A program made the position numbers and the translations under genes. The notes beneath the pieces are model-generated. The model was not told the DNA's origin. It saw nothing but the letters and a program-made list of their open reading frames with translations, and made no database searches. From Brenneria salicis ATCC 15712 = DSM 30166 (lineage in GTDB: Bacteria > Pseudomonadota > Gammaproteobacteria > Enterobacterales > Enterobacteriaceae): a stretch of DNA of 34,545 bases. Location of the stretch: assembly GCF_003315515.1 (NCBI RefSeq), contig NZ_QNRY01000014.1:50942-85486 (forward strand), written 5' to 3'. Of this stretch, positions 9,267 through 18,783 are shown in pieces. Numbering within the stretch: position 1 is the stretch's first letter; the number at the start of each line of letters is the position of its first letter.

Positions 9267-9953
9267 TCACTGTGGAAATTCGCACACATAAGCGCGCATA
9301 AAAACTGTTACCGAACGCGAGGCGATCTCCTTGCTTTGTTCATCATTCAGTTTGGTTATCACATTGTGTAAACCCGCTTCATTTATCTCTGACACCAGCA
9401 AACCAAAATAATGACAAGCAACCACATGGGGATCGGCCCTGTGAAAATATCCCATATCAATCAGTGGACTAAAATATTGTTCAAGATGTTTTATGACACG
9501 GGACGGACCTTGCTCATAGTAATGCCTGCCGATCTCCGGGTGCGTTGCCGCCGCGGCAATCATCATACGCCGCACCGCCAGAGCCTGCGGCGTATGAAAA
9601 TGCGTGAGAATGTACTGGCCGAATTGGGTCAGCGCGTGTTTACAGTCTGCTTCATGGCTAGGGAAAATAAGGGAATCGACGGCGTTTTCAGTACTGTTGC
9701 CGGTTTGCGGGCCATTTCCGCTACGGTACAAGAAATTGATTATTTCGTTGTCATGTCCCTGAGACGCTTTAACGATCAACGCGGAAAACAAGGCTTCTTT
9801 CGAGTCAAAATAGCGATAGAGGGTGGATTTCGCTCTGCCTGATCTTGCCGCTATCGCATCCATCGCCGCCTGTTCAAACCCCACCTCAAGGAATACCTCG
9901 ATAGCGGCCGTTAAAAAAGCGTTGCGCACGCTTTCTGTTTTGCTTCTGGACAT
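9267..9953 (-). CDS. TetR/AcrR-family repressor
   Basis: A 228-residue repressor with an N-terminal TetR helix-turn-helix (about residues 8-55: VRNAFLTAAIEVFLEVGFEQ, then SGRAKSTLYRYFDSKEALFSAL) and a C-terminal ligand domain of the AcrR-like type. The ATG at 9953 follows GGAGC by four bases. It is divergent from a MipA/OmpV gene. The motif AACGATACTG with TTTCG occurs over its own promoter (9999-10021) and over the mipA-side promoter (10172-10209), so the protein probably represses both. The ligand is unknown; family members often sense hydrophobic drugs or plant compounds. Confidence 0.92.
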   Translation of the reverse strand: MSRSKTESVRNAFLTAAIEVFLEVGFEQAAMDAIAARSGRAKSTLYRYFDSKEALFSALIVKASQGHDNEIINFLYRSGNGPQTGNSTENAVDSLIFPSHEADCKHALTQFGQYILTHFHTPQALAVRRMMIAAAATHPEIGRHYYEQGPSRVIKHLEQYFSPLIDMGYFHRADPHVVACHYFGLLVSEINEAGLHNVITKLNDEQSKEIASRSVTVFMRAYVCEFPQ

Positions 9954-9998
9954 CAGTGCTCCGTCAAGTTCCTTGCTGAGAAAAAAAGAGGATTATTC

Positions 9999-10031
9999 CG
10001 AAACGATGCAGTATCGTTCTGGGCTTGTCAA
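9999..10031 (-). promoter_or_regulatory. TetR gene promoter with candidate operator
   Basis: On the minus strand TTGACA (10031-10026) is followed 17 bases later by CATCGT (10008-10003) as a possible -10. The imperfect dyad AACGATACTGCATCGTT lies over the spacer and -10. The same core AACGATACTG appears at the mipA-side site. Autorepression is inferred. Confidence 0.55.
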
Positions 10032-10166
10032 GAAATGTTGCCAGTAGCGCACCTGAGGAAAAATAAAAGGAGGTTCATTCTAATTAATTGATTATATTAA
10101 TTTATTATTTGTTGACAACCCATTTGGAGTAACAATAGTGAAAGATTAAAAGTGTAGAATTGTGGA

Positions 10167-10209
10167 TTGACAATAACAAAACGAAACAGTATCGTTTCGT
10201 TTTGTTATT
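10167..10209 (+). promoter_or_regulatory. mipA-side promoter buried in a 38-bp palindrome (TetR operator)
   Basis: TTGACA (10167-10172) and TATCGT (10190-10195) are spaced by 17 bases. They are overlapped by a perfect inverted repeat, AATAACAAAACGAAAC, a 6-base spacer AGTATC, and GTTTCGTTTTGTTATT (10172-10209). The core shared with the site in front of the TetR gene makes TetR the natural candidate repressor. The region 9954-10322 holds no gene. Confidence 0.65.
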
Positions 10210-10322
10210 TAATATAATGTTGCGTATAAACGCAATAGTCAGAGCGATGGATGTGTTTTTCCAGATTTTCCAGGGCTTGACGACGCCCTTGAATACCCCC
10301 TCACGTTAAAAAGGACTATGAA

Positions 10323-11120
10323 ATGAAGCATCACACCCATTCTTTCAAGCTGGTCGGCGGTTCTGTCTCTGCGGCAGCGGCGTTCGCCGTCGCGCTTTCC
10401 TGGATGCCGACGGCAGTGGCGCAGAGCGCGAATACAGGCGAGGGGCAATCCTCACAGTGGAGTCTGGGCGCTGGCGTCGCTGTCGTTCAGAAACCTTATC
10501 GTGATATTGATACGGATGTGCTTCCTCTGCCGATATTTTCTTATGAAAACCGGTGGATTAGCGCCTCCGTGCCACGGCTGGATCTGAAGCTCAACGCCAG
10601 CGAAGCGTTTTCTCTGCGGCTGCGGGCCAAATACGCCGGGGACGGCTACGATGCGGATGACTCTCCGTATCTTTCCGGCATGGATGATCGCAAGGGCGGC
10701 GTCTGGGCTGGGGGGGCAATGATCTGGAAGACCGGTATCGTCGATCTCTCGGCTGAGGTGCTCGGCGACGTTTCCGGCGAGAGTAAAGGCACCCGCGCCA
10801 AATTACTGGCGGAACGGCGCTTTGCGTCCGGCGCTTTCGGCATAACGCCGCGGGTGGGTGTCGAATGGGTCGATAGCAAATTCGTTGATTACTACTATGG
10901 CGTGAAAACATCGGAAGTACGCGCAGACCGCGCTTTCTATGAAGGCGAATCCACCGCCAACGCCGAGGTAGGGGTGCGGATGGACTATACTATGGCGCGT
11001 CGTCATACGTTATTCCTTGATGCAAGCGCCACTCGGTTCGGCAGCGGCATCAAAGATAGCCCGCTGGTTGATAGTTCAAGCCAGACCGCGCTCAGCGTCG
11101 GTTATATCTACCGTTTTTAA
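10323..11120 (+). CDS. MipA/OmpV-family outer-membrane protein
   Basis: A 265-residue outer-membrane beta-barrel protein. It has a Sec signal peptide with cleavage after AVA (about residue 33), the family start of the mature part (WSLGAGVAVVQKPYRDIDTD), alternating amphipathic strands, and a terminal phenylalanine (GYIYRF) typical of BAM substrates. MipA is known as a scaffold for MltA and PBP1B; OmpV-like members are often stress or drug regulated. I chose ATG 10323, seven bases after AAGGA; an ATG five bases earlier is closed by a stop at once. It is divergent from a TetR gene, and its promoter contains a large palindrome, which points to inducible expression. The precise role is not known. 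Confidence 0.88.
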   Translation: MKHHTHSFKLVGGSVSAAAAFAVALSWMPTAVAQSANTGEGQSSQWSLGAGVAVVQKPYRDIDTDVLPLPIFSYENRWISASVPRLDLKLNASEAFSLRLRAKYAGDGYDADDSPYLSGMDDRKGGVWAGGAMIWKTGIVDLSAEVLGDVSGESKGTRAKLLAERRFASGAFGITPRVGVEWVDSKFVDYYYGVKTSEVRADRAFYEGESTANAEVGVRMDYTMARRHTLFLDASATRFGSGIKDSPLVDSSSQTALSVGYIYRF

Positions 11121-11302
11121 CGGCGGCGTTCATTGCTCATGACGCCGGAACGTCATGGGCAATCCTGTTTCTCATTGGTTGTAACCCTTTCCCCTGGCGC
11201 TATATCCCATCAATCAGGCTCCCCGTTTTTGCGTTAAGCCATGAGCGGGAATATGCAGCGGGATAATCCCTGACCTGTCAGACGCTTTTATTGACTGCTG
11301 AT

Positions 11303-11331
11303 AGCCAATCCACATCTCGATTGGCTTTTTT
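11303..11331 (+). terminator. Rho-independent terminator downstream of the MipA/OmpV gene
   Basis: AGCCAATC (11303-11310), an 8-base loop and GATTGGCT (11319-11326) form a perfect 8-bp stem followed by five T residues on the plus strand. It lies about 180 bases after the mipA-type stop. The rest of 11121-11432 holds no gene I can see, though the 180 bases before this terminator could host a small RNA. Confidence 0.7.
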
Positions 11332-11432
11332 ATACAGCATGGCATGGCGAGTTTTGTGCAGATAAAATCAATACTGGCGGTGACATCCGCACGTTAAAAA
11401 ATGCATTCCGCATCTTATCCGTTCAGAACGGA

Positions 11433-12365
11433 CTACTTTGCGGCGATGGCGGATTCAACGTTTTTCAATGTCATTTCCAGCCCTTTAAAGCTCGGCGGAT
11501 AGACTTCATAGCGCGAAAAACGGAGTACACGCTGATTAACGAACGCCTGTAAAAAACCGCGCGCGCCCGGTGCAATCCGATCGAAATCCTGCTCGATGCT
11601 CTGTGCGTCTTCGCCTTGATCCGATAAATACGAGGTAACGATATAGTCGGCGTCAATGGACTCTATAAGCTCTGCGCCGATGGTCATCCGATCGGTCCCC
11701 GCAGGGATGGTCTCGACGATCGGCATGCGGCGCAGACCGAGATCGTCCATGACGGTGGTCAATGCGCCGTATTCTTTAAGGATCTGTATCGTTCCGTCTC
11801 GGCCATTAACCAGCAACGCCACATAGGTGCCGGGCACGTCCAACCGGTTACGCAGCGCGGTCGCTTGCGCGGTGTAACGCTGCCTTAGCGCGTCGAATTC
11901 CGCCCTCTTGCCGAGCCAGTCGGCCAGATCCTGATAAAGATCGAGCATGGGGCGGCCCTGTTCCGGGTTAAACAGTAGCGTTGGCGCGATGCTCGATAGC
12001 GGCGATCTCAGCGCGGCGTAATCACCGGTGTTGGCAAGAATCAGGTCTGGTTTGAGCGCCCGCAGCCGCTCCAAATCAAGTTTCCCATGTATGGAAGCCA
12101 GCGCGATCTGCGAAAAATCCAGCCCAAACAAGTCGCGTGCGCCGCGCATATACTGGCTGCCGTCGGCGGCGAGCCGCCCGGTGCTGGCAATCAGCGGCGT
12201 ACCCAGTTCATGCGTCATCACGGTGAGCGTCCAGTCATGCAGAGAGACGATGCGCCGCGGCGCGTCGGGTACGTTGACGATATTGCCCGAATGGTCGGTA
12301 ACGGTGCGCGCCTGAGAGAGCGGCACAGTGAAACAGCAGGAGATAAACAGCAGGATACGGAACAT
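11433..12365 (-). CDS. Iron-siderophore ABC transporter periplasmic binding protein
   Basis: This 310-residue class III binding protein carries a ferric chelate to the inner-membrane permease. The signal peptide MFRILLFISCCFTVPLSQAR has no clear lipobox. The mature part starts TVTDHSGNIVNVPDAPRRIV, the FecB/BtuF fold signature, with LRALKPDLILAN near residue 105. I chose ATG 12365; an in-frame extension of 25 residues further upstream reads through the end of the permease gene and has no signal sequence. It lies ten bases after the permease stop and is the last gene of the locus. The ligand cannot be read; the Fec-type regulators suggest a citrate- or carboxylate-type ferric chelate. Confidence 0.88.
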   Translation of the reverse strand: MFRILLFISCCFTVPLSQARTVTDHSGNIVNVPDAPRRIVSLHDWTLTVMTHELGTPLIASTGRLAADGSQYMRGARDLFGLDFSQIALASIHGKLDLERLRALKPDLILANTGDYAALRSPLSSIAPTLLFNPEQGRPMLDLYQDLADWLGKRAEFDALRQRYTAQATALRNRLDVPGTYVALLVNGRDGTIQILKEYGALTTVMDDLGLRRMPIVETIPAGTDRMTIGAELIESIDADYIVTSYLSDQGEDAQSIEQDFDRIAPGARGFLQAFVNQRVLRFSRYEVYPPSFKGLEMTLKNVESAIAAK

Positions 12366-12375
12366 CGCGTTTCTC

Positions 12376-13410
12376 TTATGTTTGTTTTGCGGTGGCTTTG
12401 GCGAAGGCCAGAAAGCCGATGACGCCGACAATGGATACAATCAGGCCAGCCGGCACGATAACCGGTAAAAACAGCGTCCGGCCCGCGATATCCGCCAACA
12501 GCAACAACAGCGCGCCGATCAGCATCGCCACAGGCAGCACCTCGTCAGAGCGATCGGCGACCAGACGCCGCGCGGTGTGGGCGGCAATCAGGCCAACGAA
12601 GGCGAATGGGCCCGTCAGCGAAACGACGGGCGCGACCAGCGCGGTCGCCAGCAGAACCAGTAATGGACGCGACCAACGCGGCGCGGCGCCGATAGCGCTG
12701 GCTTGCTCGACGCCCAGCATCAGTGGCGCCATAAGCCGTGGCGCGGCGAACAGCAGAGTGCCGAGCGCGGCCGCCCAATGCGCCAGCCTGCCTGCATCGG
12801 CGAATGATACAGCGGTCAGAGAACCGTGGGACCAGATGACATAGCGCGAAAATTGCGTGATGCCGCCGCTGACCATGACGATTTCGATCACCGCGCCCAG
12901 CGTAACGCTGACGGCCAGCCCAATCAGAATCAGTCCATTAGCGGCCCGCAGGCGGAATGCCAGGGTCAACACCAGCGCGCCAGTCATCAGCCCGCCAAGC
13001 AAACCGGTTGCCGCCAGCCATTCGGCTGGAATACCGAACAGCATCAAGCCGAGCAAAATCGACGCGCTGACGCCCGGTGAAATACCAATCAGTCCAGGAT
13101 CGGCCAGACCATTGCCGGAAACGACCTGCAACAGGTAACCGGAGGCGGCGACCATCGCGCCGCCGAGTAGGGCGACGATAACGCGCGGCGCGCGGAGTTG
13201 CATCAGCGCGTCGGTTTCCGCATCGCTCTGCGTAACCGGCGACAATAGCCAACGTAGGATCGCCAGCAGTGGGGTATCGGTGGTGCCGAGGCATAGCGCC
13301 GCGCCGGACACCAACACCATCACACCCGCCAGCGCCGCCGTCACGATAATGAAACGGCGCGAGCAGGGGAGATGAACTGGGCCCAGCCGAAAAAAGTACC
13401 TATGCCTCAT
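12376..13410 (-). CDS. FecCD-family iron-siderophore permease (second)
   Basis: A 344-residue inner-membrane subunit of the FecCD/BtuC type with about ten hydrophobic segments. Family motifs include LRAPRVIVALLGGAMVAASG, GNGLADPGLIGISPGVSASI and TGPFAFVGLIAAHTARRL, the last being the loop that contacts the ATPase. The true start is ATG 13410, which overlaps the preceding permease stop as ATGA. An open frame continues upstream to 14058, but that part is the out-of-frame shadow of the first permease. It pairs with the 330-residue permease as a heterodimer, as in FecC/FecD. Confidence 0.93.
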   Translation of the reverse strand: MRHRYFFRLGPVHLPCSRRFIIVTAALAGVMVLVSGAALCLGTTDTPLLAILRWLLSPVTQSDAETDALMQLRAPRVIVALLGGAMVAASGYLLQVVSGNGLADPGLIGISPGVSASILLGLMLFGIPAEWLAATGLLGGLMTGALVLTLAFRLRAANGLILIGLAVSVTLGAVIEIVMVSGGITQFSRYVIWSHGSLTAVSFADAGRLAHWAAALGTLLFAAPRLMAPLMLGVEQASAIGAAPRWSRPLLVLLATALVAPVVSLTGPFAFVGLIAAHTARRLVADRSDEVLPVAMLIGALLLLLADIAGRTLFLPVIVPAGLIVSIVGVIGFLAFAKATAKQT

Positions 13411-14399
13411 GCCGTTCGTCTCCGCAATACCATCAGGGTGATGAGCAGAAACGCGATCCCGCCGACCAGCGCCATGATGGTGCCGACGTTGAGCAGTCGG
13501 GGAGCCAGCAGCATACGCGCCAGAATGTCCGCGCCGGTCAGCAGAGCGCTGCCGAGCAACATGGCGACGGCGAGCGGCATGCGTCCGCTTTCGCCGACAA
13601 ACAGCCGGGCGATATGCGGCACAATCAGCCCGACAAAACCGATCGGGCCTGCGATAGTCACCGCCAGAACCGGCAGCACCACCGTGGCGGCCAGCGTCAG
13701 CACTTGTATCCATTGCGGATTCACGCCCAGCGCGGCGGCTTGCTCTGCGCCGATCCCCAGCACGTCGAGCGGACGCGACAGAAGGAAAAGCACGGCCAGG
13801 GCCAGCAGACCGAACGGCCAGAAAACCATCAGCGTCTGGTAGTCGAAAATACCGATATCGCCCACCAGCCAGCCTAACATATTGCCGAAGGCGTCCGGAT
13901 CGAGCGACAGGATGAAGGCAGTGGCCGATGAAAACAATGTGGCGCTCATGGCGCCGCCAAGCACCAGGTTGAGCGGTTCGCGGCGATGCCGTCCCAGCAG
14001 ATCGGCGGCAAAAAAAGCGAAAATCAATGCGCTGACGCCGCCCGCCAGAGCGGGCCACACCAAATTCGTACCGGACAGGCCGAGGAAATAGACGCCGCCG
14101 ACGGAAAAGGCCGCCGCGCCGCTGTTGATGCCGAGCGTTGACGGCGAGACCAGATCATTACGCAGCAGCTTTTGCAGCGTATAACCCGACGCCGCCAGCA
14201 TCGCGCCGATACCGAGCGCGACGACAAGACGCGACAACCGCTGCTTAACGACGACGATATGCGAATAGTTTCGCGGATCGTAATCAAAAAGCGCGGCCAT
14301 CACCACCGAGGGGCTGAGCGGTCGGGCGCCGATGCACAAGTGTAATACCGACAGCATCACCAGACCGAGCGCCGCGACGGGCAGCAGCAGCGCTTTCAT
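13407..14399 (-). CDS. FecCD-family iron-siderophore permease (first)
   Basis: A 330-residue permease of the same family. It has a hydrophobic start (MKALLLPVAALGLVMLSVLH), the conserved RLSRLVVALGIGAMLAASGY and LVSPSTLGINSGAAAF segments, and the coupling region AGPIGFVGLIVPHIARLFVG. ATG 14399 overlaps the ATPase stop as ATGA, so the ATPase, this gene and the next permease form a tightly coupled run. It should form the membrane pore with the adjacent permease. Confidence 0.93.
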   Translation of the reverse strand: MKALLLPVAALGLVMLSVLHLCIGARPLSPSVVMAALFDYDPRNYSHIVVVKQRLSRLVVALGIGAMLAASGYTLQKLLRNDLVSPSTLGINSGAAAFSVGGVYFLGLSGTNLVWPALAGGVSALIFAFFAADLLGRHRREPLNLVLGGAMSATLFSSATAFILSLDPDAFGNMLGWLVGDIGIFDYQTLMVFWPFGLLALAVLFLLSRPLDVLGIGAEQAAALGVNPQWIQVLTLAATVVLPVLAVTIAGPIGFVGLIVPHIARLFVGESGRMPLAVAMLLGSALLTGADILARMLLAPRLLNVGTIMALVGGIAFLLITLMVLRRRTA

Positions 14400-15154
14400 G
14401 ACCTTCTCCCTGACGATGGTTCCCCGGAAGACACTTGCCTTGCCGACAATGCTGCTGTGGGAATATGGATGACCGCATTGCCGATATTTATCGCTTCGGT
14501 GCGGATACCGTAGACTTTCTCTATCGCCGGGATGGTCAACACCGCCTGCGGCGTGCCGCTGGCTTCTATGCGGCCCTGATCCATCAGCACCAGCCGGTCT
14601 GCGTAAAGACTTGCCTGAGTCAGATCATGCAGTACGGCAACCACAGCACGGCCATTGCGTGATTCCGCGCGCGCGATGTCGAGCAGCGCATACTGATGTT
14701 TCAGATCGAGATGATTGGTGGGTTCGTCAAGCAGCAGGATCGGCGCATCCTGCGCGAGCGTCATCGCCATCCGTACCCGTTGAAGCTGGCCGCCGGAAAG
14801 CTCGCCGAGACGTCGCTGCGCGAGATCGGCAATCGCCATTTTTTCCATTGCCAGCGCCACCTGTTCACGATCGTGCGGTGTCTGGCGGCGCAGCCAGGAT
14901 TCATGCGTGTAACGCCCCATGCCGACCAGATCGGCGACGGTCATACCGGCCGGAGCGTCGCCCGACTGAGCGAGCATGGCAAGCCGCGTCGCCAATTGCC
15001 GCCGACTGTAGTCGCCTATCGGTTGTTTGTCGATCAGCACCCGGCCTTGCGCGGCGTTCAACAGGCCGGCCAGCACCTTAAGCGCGGTGCTTTTGCCGCA
15101 TCCGTTCGGGCCGATAATCGCCATAAACTCGCCCCGGCGCGCTTCAAGCGTCAC
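14396..15154 (-). CDS. Iron-siderophore ABC ATPase, N-terminally truncated
   Basis: This FecE/FepC-type ATPase energises the importer. It retains Walker A (GPNGCGKST), the Q-loop, the ABC signature LSGGQLQR, Walker B (ILLLDEPTNHLDL) and the H-loop (VLHD). The reading frame begins LREVTLEARRGEF; about 15 residues that normally precede this, including the A-loop aromatic that stacks on ATP, are missing. The frame closes with TAA near 15191, and the only usable start is GTG 15154 without a ribosome site. An ATG at 15188 is out of frame by one base. This looks like a deletion plus frameshift; the gene may be inactive or the sequence may contain an error. Confidence 0.75.
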   Translation of the reverse strand: MTLEARRGEFMAIIGPNGCGKSTALKVLAGLLNAAQGRVLIDKQPIGDYSRRQLATRLAMLAQSGDAPAGMTVADLVGMGRYTHESWLRRQTPHDREQVALAMEKMAIADLAQRRLGELSGGQLQRVRMAMTLAQDAPILLLDEPTNHLDLKHQYALLDIARAESRNGRAVVAVLHDLTQASLYADRLVLMDQGRIEASGTPQAVLTIPAIEKVYGIRTEAINIGNAVIHIPTAALSARQVSSGEPSSGRRS

Positions 15155-15191
15155 TTCGCGCAGCGACCGGCAACACAGCGTTTTCCATTAC

Positions 15192-15227
15192 ATTATCCGT
15201 ATCATATAAATTATCCGTATCAAAACG
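15192..15227. repeat. 18-bp tandem duplication at the receptor 3' end
   Basis: ATTATCCGTATC occurs at 15192-15203 and 15210-15221, exactly 18 bases apart; the second copy covers the receptor stop codon. The pair lies in the short gap where the ATPase N-terminus is missing, which hints that slippage or a rearrangement happened here. Confidence 0.7.
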
Positions 15228-17598
15228 TGGCCTCGACCGTGGCAAAGACACTACGCGGCGCGCCGGGATGGTTTTCGGTGCGGCTGACCGGTGTGGCGAT
15301 ATACGCCTGATCGGTCAGGTTGCGGCCAACCAACGAAAACGCCAGGTTTTTATTGAGCTTGTAGGAAACCATAGCGTCCAGACGGTAGTAACCGGCGACG
15401 GAGAAGCTGTTATCGAGATCGCCTTTTCTGGCGCCGACCGCCTGTAGGCCGGAACCAAATTTCAGGCCGGACAGCGCGCCACGTTGCAATTCATAGGTTG
15501 TCCACAAACTGCCGCTCCATAGCGGTACGCCGGTCAAGCGGTTACCGGCTTCATAATCCTGATCGTGGGTGATGCGTGCATCCAGATAGGCGCTGGAGGC
15601 GATAACGCGCCAGCCGGGGGTGATTTCACCGGTAAGGTCGATTTCCACGCCGCGAACGGGCTGTTCGCCGGTGGTTACCGCGTAGTCGGAATCCAGTGGA
15701 TCGCTGGCTTTAACGTTGGTTTTGGTGATCTGAAACACGGCGGTGGTGAGTGAAAGCCGGTCTGGGATCAGATCGATTTTTACGCCGCTTTCAACCTGCC
15801 AGCCCTCTTCCGGCGCCAGCGCCAGACCATCACGGGTCTGACCGCTTTGCGGCGCGAAACTTTCCGCATAGCTGGCATACAGCGAAACCGGATTAATCGG
15901 TTGATAGACCAGCCCCAGCCGTGCGGTCAGCGCGCCATCATTGATATCAGGCTCGCCATCGCCGATTTTCTGATCCATTTCCTGCCAGACGCGATCGTAG
16001 CGCAGTCCCGCCAGCGCCTTCCACTGCGGTGAAAATTCAATCTGATCCTGAAGAAACACCGACGCCATTTTAATATTTTCAACGAAATCCGAGTTTAAAC
16101 GCGTTGTCGGCATGGCCGCGCCGTAAACCGGATCATAGATATCAATGGGATCGATATTGGCGCGGTAGGCGGTAAAGTCCATCCGTGAGCGGCTATACTG
16201 CACGCCGCTGAGCAAGGTATGGTCGATAGTGGCAGTGTACAGTTTAAGTTGCGCTTCCAGTTGGGCGTCAATATTGCGCGAATCTTCCACCCGATCGCTA
16301 TAGCGGCGGTTGAGCGTGCGGCCATCGTCTTCCAGCGAGCGGTAATCTATGCCGGTATCATTAACACGGGCATCGTCATAACGCAGCGAACCACGCAATG
16401 TAAGTTGGTCATTAACGTTGTGCTCGGCGCCCAGCGAAACGCGCGTTTTATGCGCGTTAATTTCCGACCATTTTTCGCCAAGAAAACGCTCTGGCGGCAG
16501 GGTGACCTGATTGTCTCCGCCGACGATCAAGCCCCGGTCGAAGGGTAGCGTCTGGTTAGTGTAGTCGAGGCCAAAGGTGAAACGCGTCGCGTCGGTCGGC
16601 TCCCAGCGCAAGGCGGTGCTAATGAACTGACGGCTGCTGCGGGCACGGGCATCCTGGAATCCGTCTTCAGTCTGGAGCGCGCCGGACAAGCGGCCGGAAA
16701 GCGTTTTAGCGTCATTCAGCGGGCCGTTCACCGATCCTTCGCCGCGCTAGAAGCCGAAACTCCCGGTCTGAAGCGAGGCATCCCCGCCAAAGGTATAGCT
16801 TGGCTGGCGCGTGACGATATTGATGAGGCCGCCCGGTTGTCCGCGACCGTACAAAGCGGAAGCCGGTCCTTTTAGTACCTCGATACGCTCCACATTGGCC
16901 AGGTCGAGAAAGGTTTCTGGACGATCGCCCACCGGGTTGAGCATGACGCCGTCGATGGCGTAGGACGGCGATGAGAAATCGCGCACCATAAAGGTTTCCG
17001 CCCGGTTGCCGGACGTGCCGCTTTGCTGCACGCCGGACACGTTCTGTAACGCTTCGCTCAGACTGGTGGTCTGTCGGTCGGTAATGACGTCACGCGGCAC
17101 CACCTGAATCGATTGCGGAATATCACGCAACGCGGTATCGGTTTTGGTGCCGGTTGCCGAGCGGGTGGCGCGATAGCCGTTGACCGGGCTGGTTGCGGTT
17201 TCCGCCACGGCGGTGACGGTCACGATATCCGATGTTGTGACGTTGTCACTGTCCGCTCTGACGATTAACACCGTCGCGGGGGAAATAAACTGGTAGCGTA
17301 ATCCGGTGCCGGCAAGTAGTCGCTCAACCGCGGCTTGCGGCGTCATTGTTCCCGCTACGCCGGGGGAGGATTGTCCCTGCATGATGGCGGCATCGGCAGA
17401 GGTTTGCGTCCCTGTCTGTTGACTGAACAGGAGCAGCGCGTTCTGGAGCGACTGCGGGGCGATATTTACGGTTTTTAGCTCGCCGATGTTGACGGGGATA
17501 GACGAAACCGCCTGTTGCGCGGTTGCCGATGTGCTGACGCCGAGTGTGATCATCACAGCGCTGATAATCTCTTTTCCTGCCATCCCCTTTTTTCTCAT
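15220..17598 (-). pseudogene. FecA-like TonB receptor interrupted by an in-frame TAG
   Basis: An outer-membrane ferric-siderophore receptor and signal transducer. After the signal peptide come the STN signalling domain (about residues 30-110, IAPQSLQNALLLFSQQTG), the plug (ALRDIPQSIQVVPRDVI; VERIEVLKGPASALYGRGQP) and a 22-strand barrel ending FATVEATF. A single TAG at 16749-16747 replaces one codon after QTGSFGF. The frame continues without a shift as RGEGSVNGPLND, so the full product would be about 792 residues. The C-terminal half lacks its own signal peptide. The STN domain explains the adjacent FecR and sigma genes. Start: ATG 17598, or ATG 17583. It may be a recent pseudogene, a sequencing error, or rely on suppression. 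Confidence 0.85.
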
Positions 17599-17738
17599 TC
17601 TCCAAACCCTTGTCGTTTATGCCGTTGAAAAGGCGATACGCCGCTATCGCCATGCCCCTGATTAAAGAACGAAATAGCGGATGAATTTTTCAGAGAAAAA
17701 TGACGTTTTGCGGAAAAATAGTGGGAAGTCCAGTTTTA

Positions 17739-18767
17739 TCAACGTGTTGAGATAACGGTAACCCACGGGCTGATTTGCCGTGCGTTGCCGCCGTGCGCCT
17801 GGGCGAGGGCTCTGAGGGCATCCACTGGCGCGTTAAGATCATAAGCCCCGGTGACTCGCTGTTGCGCCAGCGTGCTGTCAGTCAGAAGGATAGCGCCGCG
17901 ATAATGGCGGCGGATTTCTTCCACCACATCCGCAATGGGACGGTCTTTGACGATCAACATGCCGGCGCGCCAGCCGCCGACTAATTCCGGCGCATCCTGG
18001 CCGCGCTCGACCTGTCCGTTTTTGGCGATACGCACCCAATCGCCCGCTTGCAACGGCGCGCCGATACGTGGCTGAGCCTCCGGCGCGGCGACGGCGACGC
18101 GCCCGTGATTCACCGCCACCATCACGCTATCAGCCATCAGCCTGACATCAAAGGCGGTGCCGAGCACGGTCGTGTCCACCGTTCCCGCCGCCACGTGGAA
18201 AGGACGCGCCGTATCAGGTTGTACGTCGAAATAGGCTTCGCCGGACAACAGTATTACCTGCCGCGATCGGGGTTCGAACGTCACCTTGATGGCGCTGTCG
18301 GCGCCAAGACAGACGGTGCTGCCGTCATCCAACCGAATCTGACGGGTTTCAGCGATCCCTGTGGCGTAGTCCGCGGCCAGCCATTGGTTGATGGCGGGTT
18401 GCAGCAGCACCGCAAGACAGACCACGGCCGCCGCCGCCGACAGCGCCAGACGGCGCAAATCGACGCGCCAGCGTTGAGACGCAACCGGATGCGGTGGTGG
18501 CGTAAATCGTGCGGTGCGAGTGTGCAGATTCGGCGTATGGCGCGTTTCATCCAGCAGGTTCCAGACATGCTGCGCTTCAAGCCATGCCCGCTGATTTTCC
18601 TCGCTGCTGTCACGCCAGGCGTTGAATCGCGCCAAAACGTCCGTATCGTTCGGATCTTCCTGTAACGCAATCAACCAGTCGATAGCATCCTGCTGCGCCT
18701 GTTTTTCTTTCTCGTTCGATTGAATGGGATTGCTTCCTATGGAATTAACGGCTTGCCAATAAGCCAC
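17739..18767 (-). CDS. FecR-type anti-sigma factor / signal transducer
   Basis: A 342-residue inner-membrane protein that relays receptor occupancy to the ECF sigma factor. The N-terminal cytoplasmic domain (DAIDWLIALQEDPNDTDVLA... ENQRAWLEAQHVWNLL) binds sigma. A transmembrane segment follows near residues 108-125 (ALSAAAAVVCLAVLLQPAI), then the periplasmic FecR domain (IRLDDGSTVCLGADSAIKV; AYFDVQPDTARPFHVAAG) and a C-terminal STN-like part. The start is GTG 18767, as no in-frame ATG exists nearby; the ribosome site is weak. It lies 16 bases after the sigma gene. Confidence 0.92.
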   Translation of the reverse strand: MAYWQAVNSIGSNPIQSNEKEKQAQQDAIDWLIALQEDPNDTDVLARFNAWRDSSEENQRAWLEAQHVWNLLDETRHTPNLHTRTARFTPPPHPVASQRWRVDLRRLALSAAAAVVCLAVLLQPAINQWLAADYATGIAETRQIRLDDGSTVCLGADSAIKVTFEPRSRQVILLSGEAYFDVQPDTARPFHVAAGTVDTTVLGTAFDVRLMADSVMVAVNHGRVAVAAPEAQPRIGAPLQAGDWVRIAKNGQVERGQDAPELVGGWRAGMLIVKDRPIADVVEEIRRHYRGAILLTDSTLAQQRVTGAYDLNAPVDALRALAQAHGGNARQISPWVTVISTR

Positions 18768-18783
18768 TCACATAAATAACGAA

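Noticed and set aside
13411..14058. Long N-terminal extension of the second FecCD permease frame
   Set aside because: The extension is arginine-rich and lies entirely within the first permease in another frame; the ATGA overlap at 13407-13410 gives the real start.
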